Under the pieces are notes generated by a model. It had not been told where the DNA came from. It searched no databases and worked only from the letters and a program-made list of their open reading frames with translations. Both the position numbers and the translations under genes were made by a program. A stretch of DNA of 64,000 bases from Micrococcaceae bacterium Sec5.1 (GTDB lineage: Bacteria; Actinomycetota; Actinomycetes; Actinomycetales; Micrococcaceae): contig CP143430.1 of the NCBI GenBank assembly GCA_039636795.1, positions 3,100,001 to 3,164,000 on the forward strand. Direction: 5' to 3'. Of this stretch, positions 7,978-17,205 are shown one piece after another. Each line of letters opens with the position of its first letter. The first letter of the stretch is position 1.

Positions 7978-9219
7978 GTGTTGAAGATCGGGCTGACGGG
8001 CGGTATCGCCTCGGGAAAATCGCTGGTAGCTGCCAGGCTGCAGGAGTTGGGGGCCGTGCTCATTGATGCTGACCTCATTGCCAGGCAAGTGGTGGAGCCC
8101 GGAACTCCGGGGCTCGCCCGCGTAGTAGAGGCTTTTGGACCGGGGATCCTGGGCCCTGAGGGGAGACTGGACCGGCCCGCCCTTGGCGCCATAGTTTTCC
8201 AGGATCCCTCACGGCGTGAAGTGCTCAACGGCATCATCCACCCTTTGGTCCGGGAGTCCGCAGCCGCAATCGTTGCCCAAGCCGCGGATGAAGACATTCT
8301 GGTCCAGGACATTCCCCTGTTGGTTGAGACAGGGCAGGGGAGTGCTTTCCATTTGGTGATTGTGGTGGATGCTCCCGATGACGTGCGGATACAACGGATG
8401 GTAGACCTTCGCGGGATGAGCCTGGAGGACGCGCGTTCCCGAATGGCGGCCCAAGCCAGCCAAGAGGCAAGAAACGCTGCAGCGGACATCGTCCTGGAAA
8501 ATTCCGGCAGCCGGGAGGAACTGCTCGCCACAGTGGATGCCTTGTGGTTCGGTCGACTGCTGCCCTTCGCGGACAATTGCCGGCGGGGTGTTCGTGCACG
8601 GCGAACAGAAGGGCCAGTCCTGTCTGCTTCCAGAACCGACTGGGGCCCGCAAGCGGCCCGACTGTCCTCGCGGATCCAGGCAGCGGCACCGGAGGACATC
8701 CTTGCCGTGGACCACATTGGATCTACATCGGTGCCCGGGTTGGCGGCCAAGGACGTCATTGACCTTCAACTGACTGTTGCCGATCTTGAGGTGGCGGATC
8801 GGATTGCGCCACATCTGGCCGCAGCCGGATACCCGCGTGTTCCGGGCGTCGTCGCAGACACCCCGAAGCCGTCGCAGCCGGATCCGGCCCAATGGCAGAA
8901 ACGCTTCCATGCCAACGCGGATCCAGGACGCCCGACGAACCTGCATGTGCGCGTTGCCGGCTCGCCCGGCTGGAGATACGCGCTGCTGTTTCGTGACTGG
9001 TTGAGGGCCGAAGCTTCTGCTGTTGCCCTGTATGAGGGGCACAAGCGCCAACTTGCTGCACAACATGCCAGCGACCCCGGCACGGCTGCCTACGCCGATG
9101 CCAAAGAACCCTGGTTCACGGATGTGGCCTGGCCGCTGATGGATGAGTGGGCCAGCCGCACCGGCTGGCAACCGCCGTCGTATTCTTCTGTTGCAGCGGG
9201 ACTTAATTCCGAACAATAA
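7978..9219 (+). CDS. coaE: Dephospho-CoA kinase fused to a GrpB/UPF0157 domain
   Basis: CoaE performs the last step of coenzyme A synthesis, phosphorylating dephospho-CoA. Residues 1 to about 200 are the kinase: P-loop GLTGGIASGKS, LIDADLIARQVVEPG and the lid region. From about residue 215 a second domain follows (ILAVDHIGSTSVPGLAAKDVIDLQ), which is the GrpB/UPF0157 signature of the nucleotidyltransferase-like superfamily. The two-domain form (413 aa against about 200 for E. coli CoaE) is known in actinobacteria, where the second domain is thought to help folding or regulation. GTG 7978 is fixed by the 6-nt spacing to TAGTGT; the GGAGGGG before it directly abuts the start and so cannot serve as a Shine-Dalgarno. 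Confidence 0.93.
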   Translation: MLKIGLTGGIASGKSLVAARLQELGAVLIDADLIARQVVEPGTPGLARVVEAFGPGILGPEGRLDRPALGAIVFQDPSRREVLNGIIHPLVRESAAAIVAQAADEDILVQDIPLLVETGQGSAFHLVIVVDAPDDVRIQRMVDLRGMSLEDARSRMAAQASQEARNAAADIVLENSGSREELLATVDALWFGRLLPFADNCRRGVRARRTEGPVLSASRTDWGPQAARLSSRIQAAAPEDILAVDHIGSTSVPGLAAKDVIDLQLTVADLEVADRIAPHLAAAGYPRVPGVVADTPKPSQPDPAQWQKRFHANADPGRPTNLHVRVAGSPGWRYALLFRDWLRAEASAVALYEGHKRQLAAQHASDPGTAAYADAKEPWFTDVAWPLMDEWASRTGWQPPSYSSVAAGLNSEQ

Positions 9220-9237
9220 ACTGTCGGGGTGCGGGGG

Positions 9238-9243
9238 TAGATT
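9238..9243 (+). promoter_or_regulatory. -10 element, leaderless promoter of uvrB
   Basis: TAGATT is followed by 6 nt and ATG 9250, leaving no room for a leader. No clear SOS box was found upstream. Confidence 0.6.
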
Positions 9244-9249
9244 GGTGTC

Positions 9250-11346
9250 ATGAGTCTTGCCCAGGAGATCAACCGTGTCGTCGCGCCCTTCGAAGTCGTC
9301 AGCGATTACAAACCCGCCGGCGACCAGCCGGCGGCAATTGCGGAACTGACAGAACGCATCAACAACGGCGAGAAGGATGTTGTCCTTCTCGGCGCTACCG
9401 GTACGGGCAAGAGCGCCACCACAGCCTGGCTTATTGAGCAGGTGCAGCGTCCCACGCTGGTCATGGTTCAAAACAAGACCCTGGCAGCCCAGCTGGCCAA
9501 CGAGTTCAGGGAACTCCTGCCCAACAATGCGGTGGAGTACTTCGTCTCGTACTACGACTACTACCAGCCCGAAGCGTACGTACCCCAGACGGATACGTTC
9601 ATCGAAAAGGACTCCTCGGTCAATGAGGAAGTCGAGCGCCTTCGGCACTCGGCAACCAACGCGCTGCTGACCCGGCGCGACGTCATCGTAGTAGCCACAG
9701 TCTCCTGTATCTACGGCCTGGGAACACCCGAAGAGTACATCGCGGGCATGGTGACGCTCACCAAGGGCGCCGAAATGAACCGGGATCATCTCCTTCGCAA
9801 GTTCGTTTCCATGCAGTACGCGCGCAATGACATGGACTTCCACAGGGGCACCTTCCGCGTCCGTGGGGACACCGTAGAGATCATTCCCATGTACGAGGAA
9901 CTCGCACTCAGAATCGAATTTTTCGGCGACGAAATCGAGAACATCTACACGCTGCATCCGGTAACGGGCGAGGTCATCCGCGAGGAAACCGAAATGTACG
10001 TCTTCCCGGCCTCCCACTACGTTGCCGGCCCGGAGCGGATGGGCCGCGCAATCTCGGCCATCGAGGACGAACTCGCAGAGCGCCTGAAGGTGCTGGAGAG
10101 CCAGAACAAGCTGGTGGAAGCCCAGCGGCTGCGGATGCGGACCACCTACGATCTGGAAATGATGCAGCAGATGGGTTTCTGCAACGGCATCGAGAATTAC
10201 TCGCGGCACATCGACGGCCGTGCAGGCGGTACGGCACCGCACTGCCTCCTGGACTACTTCCCAGACGACTTCCTTCTGGTCATCGACGAATCCCACGTCA
10301 CTGTCCCGCAAATCGGCGCTATGTACGAAGGGGACATGTCCCGCAAGCGCACGCTGGTGGACCATGGGTTCCGGCTGCCCTCGGCCATGGATAACAGGCC
10401 TTTGAAGTGGGACGAGTTCCTTGAACGCATCGGCCAGACCGTGTACTTGTCGGCCACGCCCGGCAAGTACGAGCTCGGGAAGGCAGACGGCACTGTCCAG
10501 CAGATCATCCGGCCCACTGGACTCATCGATCCCGAGGTGATCGTGAAGCCCACCAAGGGACAGATCGATGATCTCCTGGGCGAAATCCGCCAGCGCACTG
10601 AACGCGATGAACGCGTCCTGGTCACCACTTTGACCAAACGGATGGCCGAAGATCTCACGGACTACCTCCTGGGCCACGGCGTCAAAGTCCAGTACCTCCA
10701 CTCCGACGTCGACACTCTTCGCCGGGTTGAGCTGCTGCGCGAGCTCCGGATGGGTGTCTTTGACGTCCTGGTCGGCATCAACCTCCTGCGCGAAGGCCTG
10801 GACCTGCCAGAAGTCTCGCTGGTCAGCATCCTGGATGCGGACAAAGAAGGCTTCCTGCGTTCATCCACGTCCCTTATCCAGACGATTGGCCGTGCCGCTC
10901 GAAACGTGTCCGGCCAGGTCCACATGTATGCGGACAGGATCACGGACTCCATGGCGCACGCCATCGAGGAAACCAACCGTCGCCGCGCCATCCAGGTCAA
11001 GTACAACACCGACAATGGCGTTGATCCCCAGCCGCTTCGGAAGAAAATCGCTGATATCACGGACCAGCTGGCCCGCGAAGATGCTGATACCCAGGAGCTC
11101 CTGAACAACAACAGGCTGGCCAAGGGAGCCAAACGTACCTCGGGCAGCAAGGGTGCAGCCACCGTCCGGAAGGACGGACTGGCCGCGGCTCCCGCAGAAG
11201 ATCTGGTTGGCCTGATCGAACAACTCACGGAACAGATGCACGGGGCCGCTGCCGAGCTGCAGTTCGAGGTCGCCGCCCGAATCCGCGACGAAGTGGGGGA
11301 GTTGAAGCGCGAATTGCGTCAAATGCAGTCCGCAGGGCACGCCTAA
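9250..11346 (+). CDS. uvrB: Excinuclease ABC subunit B
   Basis: UvrB is the damage-verifying helicase-like subunit that receives DNA from UvrA and recruits UvrC. The 698-aa protein has the Walker A motif [15 protein letters not shown] (near residue 47), the beta-hairpin region [30 protein letters not shown] and IGRAARN helicase motifs. The C-terminal UVR domain (near residues 650-690, [24 protein letters not shown]) binds UvrC. It is a full-length, canonical member. Leaderless start at ATG 9250. Confidence 0.98.
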   Translation: MSLAQEINRVVAPFEVVSDYKPAGDQPAAIAELTERINNGEKDVVLLGATGTGKSATTAWLIEQVQRPTLVMVQNKTLAAQLANEFRELLPNNAVEYFVSYYDYYQPEAYVPQTDTFIEKDSSVNEEVERLRHSATNALLTRRDVIVVATVSCIYGLGTPEEYIAGMVTLTKGAEMNRDHLLRKFVSMQYARNDMDFHRGTFRVRGDTVEIIPMYEELALRIEFFGDEIENIYTLHPVTGEVIREETEMYVFPASHYVAGPERMGRAISAIEDELAERLKVLESQNKLVEAQRLRMRTTYDLEMMQQMGFCNGIENYSRHIDGRAGGTAPHCLLDYFPDDFLLVIDESHVTVPQIGAMYEGDMSRKRTLVDHGFRLPSAMDNRPLKWDEFLERIGQTVYLSATPGKYELGKADGTVQQIIRPTGLIDPEVIVKPTKGQIDDLLGEIRQRTERDERVLVTTLTKRMAEDLTDYLLGHGVKVQYLHSDVDTLRRVELLRELRMGVFDVLVGINLLREGLDLPEVSLVSILDADKEGFLRSSTSLIQTIGRAARNVSGQVHMYADRITDSMAHAIEETNRRRAIQVKYNTDNGVDPQPLRKKIADITDQLAREDADTQELLNNNRLAKGAKRTSGSKGAATVRKDGLAAAPAEDLVGLIEQLTEQMHGAAAELQFEVAARIRDEVGELKRELRQMQSAGHA

Positions 11347-11363
11347 GGTAAGGTTGTGGTCAC

Positions 11364-11477
11364 GTAGGGGAGTATCCCAAGCGCTATGTCCGTCAGCACG
11401 CAAGGCACAGATGCCTCGCCGGACTTAGTGGGCCGCTGAATGTGCATTCACCGCACTGGCAGGCCGGAGAGACTTAC
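11364..11477 (+). promoter_or_regulatory. Probable yybP-ykoY (Mn2+) riboswitch before terC
   Basis: The 166-nt gap before the TerC gene opens with GTAGGGGAGTA and closes with GAGAGACTTAC. The GUA and UAC ends pair as P1, and the GGGGAGUA and GAGAC segments resemble the two conserved loops of the yybP-ykoY motif. Between them are a hairpin of GTCCG/CGGAC enclosing GGC-acagat-GCC, and a GTGC-attcacc-GCAC hairpin. TerC-family genes are established targets of this Mn2+-sensing riboswitch. The match was made by eye, not by covariance model. Confidence 0.65.
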
Positions 11478-11512
11478 ACCGCTTTCCCGTACCCTGCGAA
11501 AGGCCTGCATTA

Positions 11513-12541
11513 ATGGAGCTTCCAATCTGGTTTGAGGTCGGCTCATTCGTCGCCCTCGGCATCATCCTGCTCATCGACCTCCTCCTGGTGGTCAAGCGTC
11601 CCCACGAACCATCAATGAAGGAAGCCGGCCTCTGGGTCGCCTTCTACGTTGCCTTGGCCCTGGTCTTTGCCGGTGCCATGTTCTACTTCACTGGCCCCGA
11701 ATATGGCAGCCAGTTCGTCGCCGGCTGGGTTACTGAATACAGCCTGAGTATCGACAACCTGTTCGTCTTCATCATCATCATGGCCCGCTTCTCCGTGCCG
11801 CGGAAATACCAGCAGGAAGTGCTGATGGTGGGCATCATCATCGCACTGGTCCTCCGCGGTATTTTCATTGCCCTGGGCGCGGTGGTCATCGAGCAGTTCA
11901 GCTGGATCTTCTACATCTTCGGCGCGTTCCTGCTGTGGACTGCCTGGAAGCAGGCCACGGATTCCGGTGAAGACGAAGAAGAAGGTGCCGAAAACCCCTT
12001 GGTTGCGCGCCTGCGCAAGGTCCTTCCGATGTCTGAAAAGTTCGACGGCGGCAAGCTGCGGACCACCGTAAACGGCAAGAAGGTCTTCACCCCGATGGTG
12101 ATCGTCTTCGTGACCATCGGCATGACCGACCTCCTGTTCGCGGTGGACTCCATTCCCGCGATCTTCGGCCTGACCCAGAGTGCCTTCATCGTCTTCACAG
12201 CCAACATCTTCGCGCTCATGGGCCTGCGCCAGCTGTACTTCCTGCTGGGTGGACTGATGAGCCGCCTGATCTACTTGAAGCACGCCCTGTCAGTCATTCT
12301 TGCCTTCATTGGCGTCAAACTCGTCCTGCACGCAATGCACGTCAACGAGCTTCCGTTCATCAACAACGGCCACCACATCGAGTGGGCTCCCGAGATTCCT
12401 ACCTTCGTTTCTTTGGCGGTCATTATCGGCACGATCGTCGTAGCAGTCGTCGCCAGCTTGCTCAGCCCGGCGGCGCGCCAGTCGAAGCTGGACGCACGGT
12501 TGGAAGAGGACTCGAAGAAGAGCTTGAGCGAAGCCGAGTAA
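11513..12541 (+). CDS. TerC family integral membrane protein
   Basis: The 342-aa protein is strongly hydrophobic with roughly eight or nine predicted membrane segments. It has the family signatures SIDNLFVFIIIMARF and TDLLFAVDSIPAIFGLT, whose acidic residues lie within membrane helices. TerC proteins are linked to tellurite resistance and, more recently, to Mn2+ export or metal loading of exported proteins. The manganese-type riboswitch just upstream fits the metal role. A cytosolic acidic loop (GEDEEEGAENPL) lies near residue 155. ATG 11513 follows AAAGG by about 9 nt. Confidence 0.88.
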   Translation: MELPIWFEVGSFVALGIILLIDLLLVVKRPHEPSMKEAGLWVAFYVALALVFAGAMFYFTGPEYGSQFVAGWVTEYSLSIDNLFVFIIIMARFSVPRKYQQEVLMVGIIIALVLRGIFIALGAVVIEQFSWIFYIFGAFLLWTAWKQATDSGEDEEEGAENPLVARLRKVLPMSEKFDGGKLRTTVNGKKVFTPMVIVFVTIGMTDLLFAVDSIPAIFGLTQSAFIVFTANIFALMGLRQLYFLLGGLMSRLIYLKHALSVILAFIGVKLVLHAMHVNELPFINNGHHIEWAPEIPTFVSLAVIIGTIVVAVVASLLSPAARQSKLDARLEEDSKKSLSEAE

Positions 12542-12558
12542 CCGGGCTGTGAAAGTTG

Positions 12559-12564
12559 TAGTCT
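12559..12564 (+). promoter_or_regulatory. -10 element, leaderless promoter of the MFS gene
   Basis: TAGTCT is followed by exactly 6 nt and GTG 12571, 18 nt after the terC stop. No Shine-Dalgarno lies at a usable distance. Confidence 0.6.
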
Positions 12565-12570
12565 CGTGAA

Positions 12571-13887
12571 GTGACTACCACTTCTACTACGGCGCTGGAC
12601 CCCCAACGGGTCCAGCGTCGTACTGTTTTCCTGCTCAGTTCGGCCCAGCTCCTCAGCGGAGTCGGCAACGGCGCCACATTGTCCATTGGTTCGCTCCTAG
12701 CCGTGGATCTGTCCGGGTCCGAGGCGTGGGCGGGATCGATCACTACTGTCCTCACCCTCGCGGCAGCCTTGACTGCCCTACCGCTGGCACGGCTTGCGGA
12801 AGCGCGCGGACGCCGGGTGGGCCTCGTCTCTGGCCTGGTTGCTGCCACGATCGGGGCTCTTCTGGTGATGGTCTCCGTGGTGGCCGAATCATTCCCGTTG
12901 CTCCTGCTCGCTGCCGGTTTTCTCGGACTTGGTACAGCCGCCAACCTTCAGGCGAGGTTCGCCGCCGTCGACCTCGCCCACGCTGAGCACCGCGGCAGGT
13001 CACTGTCCACTGTCGTCTGGGCGATCACTATCGGAGCCGTGGCCGGTCCAAACCTCATCCAACCTGGTGCCGCAGTGGGGTCCGCGTTGGGCCTGCCACC
13101 CATTGCCGGTCCTTTCGTCTTCTCAGCCGCAGGTCTGTTCCTGGCGGCGGTGTTGCTCTTCATCGGTTTGCGGCCGGACCCGTTGCTGCTGGCGCGGCGG
13201 TTGGCCTCGGAGTCCGCAGGCTCGGGGACCCTCCCTGTCAGGGGCACTATCCGCTCCGGCCTTCAAGCTGTTCGTTCCTCGCCCCGGGCCATCCTTGCGC
13301 TTGCAGCCGTGGTTGCTGCCCACGGCGTCATGGTGGCGATCATGTCCATGACGCCCTTGCACCTGCAGCAGCTGGTGGGCGGTTCACATGCCGGCCATCA
13401 CGGCGGAACAACCGACAGCACAGACGCCTTGGTTGTCATTGGGCTGACAATTTCGCTGCATATCGCCGGCATGTTCGCCCTCTCGCCGCTCTGGGGCTGG
13501 CTAACGGACAAAGCCGGCCGCATCCAAACGATCGCCATAGGGCACGGACTTCTGCTGGTGGCAGTGCTGATCGCGGGAATCGGTCAGCAAGAGCCCGTAT
13601 TGGTGACCATAGGCCTGATCATCCTTGGCCTTGGATGGTCCGCCGCGACCATTGCCGGGTCCACGCTCCTTGCTGAAAGTGTTGCCCAAGAGCAGAAGGT
13701 AACCGTGCAAGGCGTTTCCGATACGCTCATGGGCGCGGCGGGTGCAACGGGCGGCGCCACATCCGGACTTGTCCTCGCCTGGCTCGGCTACGAAGGGCTG
13801 AACATAGCCGCCGGAGTGCTGGCCGCTGTGATGCTGACACTGACAGCCGCCACCGCTGCCCGGGCGCGCCGTGCAATCCCTGCCTAG
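12571..13887 (+). CDS. MFS transporter
   Basis: The 438-aa protein shows the twelve-helix pattern of a major facilitator. The loop 2-3 signature appears as LARLAEARGRRVGLVSG (near residue 75) and its repeat as GWLTDKAGRIQTIAIG in the second half. A histidine-rich cytosolic or loop segment (GGSHAGHHGGTTD, near residue 270) is unusual and might bind metal, but this is a guess. Substrate is unknown; drug or metabolite efflux is the common role. The stop is 13 nt from the stop of the converging hydrolase gene. Confidence 0.85.
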   Translation: MTTTSTTALDPQRVQRRTVFLLSSAQLLSGVGNGATLSIGSLLAVDLSGSEAWAGSITTVLTLAAALTALPLARLAEARGRRVGLVSGLVAATIGALLVMVSVVAESFPLLLLAAGFLGLGTAANLQARFAAVDLAHAEHRGRSLSTVVWAITIGAVAGPNLIQPGAAVGSALGLPPIAGPFVFSAAGLFLAAVLLFIGLRPDPLLLARRLASESAGSGTLPVRGTIRSGLQAVRSSPRAILALAAVVAAHGVMVAIMSMTPLHLQQLVGGSHAGHHGGTTDSTDALVVIGLTISLHIAGMFALSPLWGWLTDKAGRIQTIAIGHGLLLVAVLIAGIGQQEPVLVTIGLIILGLGWSAATIAGSTLLAESVAQEQKVTVQGVSDTLMGAAGATGGATSGLVLAWLGYEGLNIAAGVLAAVMLTLTAATAARARRAIPA

Positions 13888-13900
13888 GACAGATGTGGCC

Positions 13901-15250
13901 TCAGCGGGAACCCCGCACCAGCCCGAAAAGCCGCCCAAAGATGCCTTCGCCGTCTTCCCCGATGCCGTCATGGTGGAAGTCGTCCGTCACCCAGGTTTGA
14001 AGCCCACGGACTGCCGCGGCGGTTTCCATTGAGAGGTCATGGTCTACGTAGATGTCGTCCTTGTAGACGGCCGCTGCCACTGGAACCTTGTTGACCGCCA
14101 ACTGCTGGTGGTCATATAGGGGACACCAATCCGACTTGGCAGCCAGCAAGGCGGCTACGTCGTGGAGCGGGATCAGCGCCGGATCCTGTTCGAAGTACCA
14201 GGGGTAGACCATTTCTCCCGTGAGCAGCGGGGCCTCCGCTCCCGGCTTGAACTCGGGGAATTCTTCCAGCACGCGCCAAGCTGCCCAATCCGTGGCTTCG
14301 CCCTGCCCGTAGATCGATTCATGGAGTACCGCGTACAAGGGGTTCCCTGCGCGGCTCACGAGGCTACGCACTTGCTCCAGGAACACCTCCGACAGTCGTT
14401 CACCCAAAGGTGTTTCGATGAAAGCGTCCTCCAGGAGGTAGTGCAGGGAGTCCACCCGGGTGTTGCCGCCGAGGAATGATCCCACCATCTGGAACCGCTC
14501 GGGCGTCAGCCGTTCTCCGCTGGCCAGGAATTCCTCATGCTGTTCTAGGTGGCGGACGATCCTGGTGACAGTTTCGCGGTCTTCCGGATACCAGGCGAAG
14601 TACTCCGCGTTCCGCTCGGCCACCCGCCGGAATGTGGCACGGTACACGCGCTCGGCCGGGCCATGCAGGGGAGCAAGTCCTCCCGTGATGAGGACCTCCC
14701 GCAGCCCTTTCGGGGCGAAGGACAAATAGGTCAACGCGCAGAATCCACCAAAGCTCTGTCCCAGCACTGACCATGGCCCGGAATCCAAGATATGCCGGAT
14801 GAACTCGGCGTCGGCCACGATCGAATCAGCCCGGAAGTGCGTCAGATAGTCAGCCTGGGCTGCAGCGTCACCGCGGAGCGCCAATGACTGTCGCTCCATA
14901 GGTGTGGAGAGGCCCGTGCCACGCTGGTCCAGCATCAGGATCCGAAAATCCTTGGCCGCCGCCTTCATCCACCCTGAAAGGGAAGTGACGCGGTTCCCGC
15001 GCCCGCCAGGTCCACCTTGGAGGAACAGCAACCATGGAAGTTTGGCGGCCTCCTCCTCTGAGTGATCGGTGGAGGAATACTCCCGTGCGAACACGGTGAT
15101 CGTTTCGCCGCTCGCCTGGTCGTCCGTAACGGATTTAGCCGAACCATGGTCCAGGGGGACAGTGAAGTAGTGCTCGGCGGTTCGGAGGCCTCGGAATTCA
15201 TGCCGGGCGCGGATACGGTGAGCGTCGGTCAAGGCTCGCGTCTCAGCCAT
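13901..15250 (-). CDS. Alpha/beta hydrolase, S33 prolyl-aminopeptidase-like
   Basis: This alpha/beta-hydrolase of about 449 aa has the oxyanion segment LQGGPGGRG, the nucleophile elbow GQSFGG, the DQRGTG motif and a C-terminal His (DDFHHDGIG), as in proline iminopeptidases of family S33. These enzymes release N-terminal proline or act on related small amide or ester substrates in the cytoplasm. The start chosen is ATG 15250, which overlaps the TGA of the upstream acetyltransferase gene (ATGGCTGA) and so suggests translational coupling; an in-frame start at 15280 would lie inside that gene. Confidence 0.87.
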   Translation of the reverse strand: MAETRALTDAHRIRARHEFRGLRTAEHYFTVPLDHGSAKSVTDDQASGETITVFAREYSSTDHSEEEAAKLPWLLFLQGGPGGRGNRVTSLSGWMKAAAKDFRILMLDQRGTGLSTPMERQSLALRGDAAAQADYLTHFRADSIVADAEFIRHILDSGPWSVLGQSFGGFCALTYLSFAPKGLREVLITGGLAPLHGPAERVYRATFRRVAERNAEYFAWYPEDRETVTRIVRHLEQHEEFLASGERLTPERFQMVGSFLGGNTRVDSLHYLLEDAFIETPLGERLSEVFLEQVRSLVSRAGNPLYAVLHESIYGQGEATDWAAWRVLEEFPEFKPGAEAPLLTGEMVYPWYFEQDPALIPLHDVAALLAAKSDWCPLYDHQQLAVNKVPVAAAVYKDDIYVDHDLSMETAAAVRGLQTWVTDDFHHDGIGEDGEGIFGRLFGLVRGSR

Positions 15251-15755
15251 GGGCAAGAGCCTTGTTGCTTGTGCTGGCACCTGCTCCGAACGCTTCCAGC
15301 GCCTCGCCGGTCAGCCTGAACGTGGACCACTCCTCCATGGGGAAGGCGCCAAGGTTCTTGTAGAACTTGATGGACGGTTCGTTCCAGTCCAGGACGCTCC
15401 ACTCCACCCGGGCATAGCCGCGTTCGACGGCGGTCGCGGCCAGATGCTGAAGGAGCGCCTTGCCGTGGCCCTCTCCACGCGCGTCCGGAACGACGTAGAG
15501 GTCTTCCAGGTAAATGCCGTGAACACCTTCCCACGTTGAGTAATTCAGGAACCACAGGGCAAAGCCCTGCACTGTACCAGCGGCATTACTGGCCATGCTC
15601 GCGTACACCCGCGGGTTCTCTCCGAACAACGCCTCGGTCAGCAGCTCCGGGGTATTCCTGACGGCGTCGGGTTCCTTTTCGTAGATCGCAAGATCGTGGA
15701 TCATGCGCAGGATTGTGGGAACGTCTTCAACGGTGGCAGGGCGGATTACACTCAT
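15243..15755 (-). CDS. GNAT N-acetyltransferase (SSAT/thialysine-like)
   Basis: This 170-aa single-domain GNAT protein contains the acetyl-CoA pyrophosphate loop ARGEGHGKALL. IYLEDLYVVPDARG and WNEPSIKFYKNLGA are characteristic of the spermidine/spermine N1-acetyltransferase subgroup (diamine or thialysine acetyltransferases). The acceptor is therefore probably a small amine. It is the first gene of a two-gene minus-strand unit overlapping the hydrolase by 8 nt. A TAAGCT element 7 nt before ATG 15755 suggests a leaderless transcript. Confidence 0.85.
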   Translation of the reverse strand: MSVIRPATVEDVPTILRMIHDLAIYEKEPDAVRNTPELLTEALFGENPRVYASMASNAAGTVQGFALWFLNYSTWEGVHGIYLEDLYVVPDARGEGHGKALLQHLAATAVERGYARVEWSVLDWNEPSIKFYKNLGAFPMEEWSTFRLTGEALEAFGAGASTSNKALAHG

Positions 15756-15762
15756 GCTTCCG

Positions 15763-15768
15763 AGCTTA
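15763..15768 (-). promoter_or_regulatory. -10 element before the GNAT gene
   Basis: On the minus strand TAAGCT is followed by 7 nt and ATG 15755, matching the leaderless pattern seen elsewhere in the window. Confidence 0.45.
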
Positions 15769-15800
15769 CTAGGGGCCGGGGTTTACCAGGGGCCGGCCGC

Positions 15801-17183
15801 CTACCGCCAACGCCGTGCGGAGGAACCGTACGTGACAGGCGGTTCTTGATAAGCAATGGGAACACCGTCCACCGCGATGGGCGGACCGACGTACCGGAGA
15901 CGGCCGTAGGGGCTGTCTACCTCGTGGTAATCGGGCTCTGGTAGCTCGACGTCAGTCCCGATGCCCGTCGGAAGGAGAAGTAGCTCTTCCGCTGTCCGGG
16001 CCAGCGAAAGCCGGGCCGTTCCGCCACGTCCCGTAGCCAGTCGCTGGGTCAGCAAAGCGAACACTGCCGCAGCAAGGCCATAGCCCGTGGCATGATCCAG
16101 CGCCTGCACCGGTAGCGCGCCAGGCCGCCACCCGCCGTCGTGGTCATGACCATATCGGTCAGCTATGCCGCACGCTGCCTGGACCAGACTGTCAAAACCA
16201 CGTCGCCCCTGCCAAGGACCTCCGTGGCCCCATGCACTCAAGGTGGCCACCACGAGGTCCGGGCGGCGCAGCAGCAGCGCGTCAGGTGTCAATTCAAAAC
16301 GATCCAGCCCGCCGTCGCGATACCCCATGATCACTACGTCTGCCATCTCCAGAAGTTCCATGACAGCAGCCAGATCGTCCGGATTCCGGAAGTCTGCTTC
16401 GGCGCTGCGCTTGTCAAAGCCGGAGTCAATGAAGGCGTCTGTCAACTCCGGAAGGTGCAGAGGGTCGATCCGGAGGACGTCGGCGCCCAAGGCTCCGAGG
16501 AGCCGGGTTGCCACGGGGCCGGCAATAACGCGGGTCAGGTCCAGGACTTTCAGACCTGCCAAAGGGCGTTCCGGATCCGTGGAAGGAACCCACGACGACG
16601 GGCGGCTTGTTTTCGCGGATGGTGCCGCGTCGTCGAAACTGATCCAAGGCCCGCCACTGGCCACTTCATGCATGGGAGTGGATGCCCACTCGTCCCTGGT
16701 ACGGACGGCGGCAGCTACGCCGTTGTTTCCGAGAATAAGGCCTTCGGCTTCCAAAGAGGTCATGGCCAGTAATGCGCGGTCCACATCCGAAGCTTCGCTG
16801 GCCGAGACTGCTTCCATGAGCCGGGCCGCGTGGTGCGGATAGTTGGCGTGGAGGCGGATCCAGCCATCAGCGGTCCTTCGGAAACCGGACAAGGGAGCGA
16901 ACCCCTCAGGTTTCTGGCCGGCTATCCGCAGGTGCCCCAGGGAATCGAAGGCAGCCGCCGTACGCCCGGCAGCGACAGAATATCTGTGCGTCGCTCCCGT
17001 CAACGCGTTCAGTGCCGTTGCTGCCGCCCGGACCGCACCCAAAGCCAGGCCTTCAACGTCCAGTCCCGGAACGCCATCTGCAACTGCCCACCATCGTCGC
17101 GGTCCAGTCCAAGGAGCCGTAGGCTGTGTGCTCATGACGTCCAGCGCCCGCAAGCTGCTGCCGAGACCAGGGACGGATTCCAC
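15801..17183 (-). CDS. CaiB/BaiF family CoA transferase
   Basis: This 460-aa protein belongs to class III CoA transferases, which move CoA between carboxylic acids. The family start motif PLAGLKVLDLTRVIAGPVATR occurs only near residue 215, followed by LLGALGADVLRIDP. The N-terminal 200 residues resemble a second, degenerate copy of the fold, so this is a tandem or long form compared with the usual ~400 aa. The canonical catalytic Asp position was not confirmed. GTG 17183 is preceded by AAGGAGGT at a short spacing; ATG 17135 is an alternative start. The gene follows the helicase by 22 bp and is probably co-transcribed. Substrate unknown. Confidence 0.8.
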   Translation of the reverse strand: MESVPGLGSSLRALDVMSTQPTAPWTGPRRWWAVADGVPGLDVEGLALGAVRAAATALNALTGATHRYSVAAGRTAAAFDSLGHLRIAGQKPEGFAPLSGFRRTADGWIRLHANYPHHAARLMEAVSASEASDVDRALLAMTSLEAEGLILGNNGVAAAVRTRDEWASTPMHEVASGGPWISFDDAAPSAKTSRPSSWVPSTDPERPLAGLKVLDLTRVIAGPVATRLLGALGADVLRIDPLHLPELTDAFIDSGFDKRSAEADFRNPDDLAAVMELLEMADVVIMGYRDGGLDRFELTPDALLLRRPDLVVATLSAWGHGGPWQGRRGFDSLVQAACGIADRYGHDHDGGWRPGALPVQALDHATGYGLAAAVFALLTQRLATGRGGTARLSLARTAEELLLLPTGIGTDVELPEPDYHEVDSPYGRLRYVGPPIAVDGVPIAYQEPPVTYGSSARRWR

Positions 17184-17205
17184 GGGACCTCCTTCAGACG
17201 GTTGA

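Noticed and set aside
9200..9249. LexA site before uvrB
   Set aside because: CGAACAATAAACTGTCG has one good half-site, but the second half is out of register by about three bases.
8209..10701. Minus-strand 830-aa ORF opposite coaE and uvrB
   Set aside because: Spans two certain genes and their promoter with no domain of its own.
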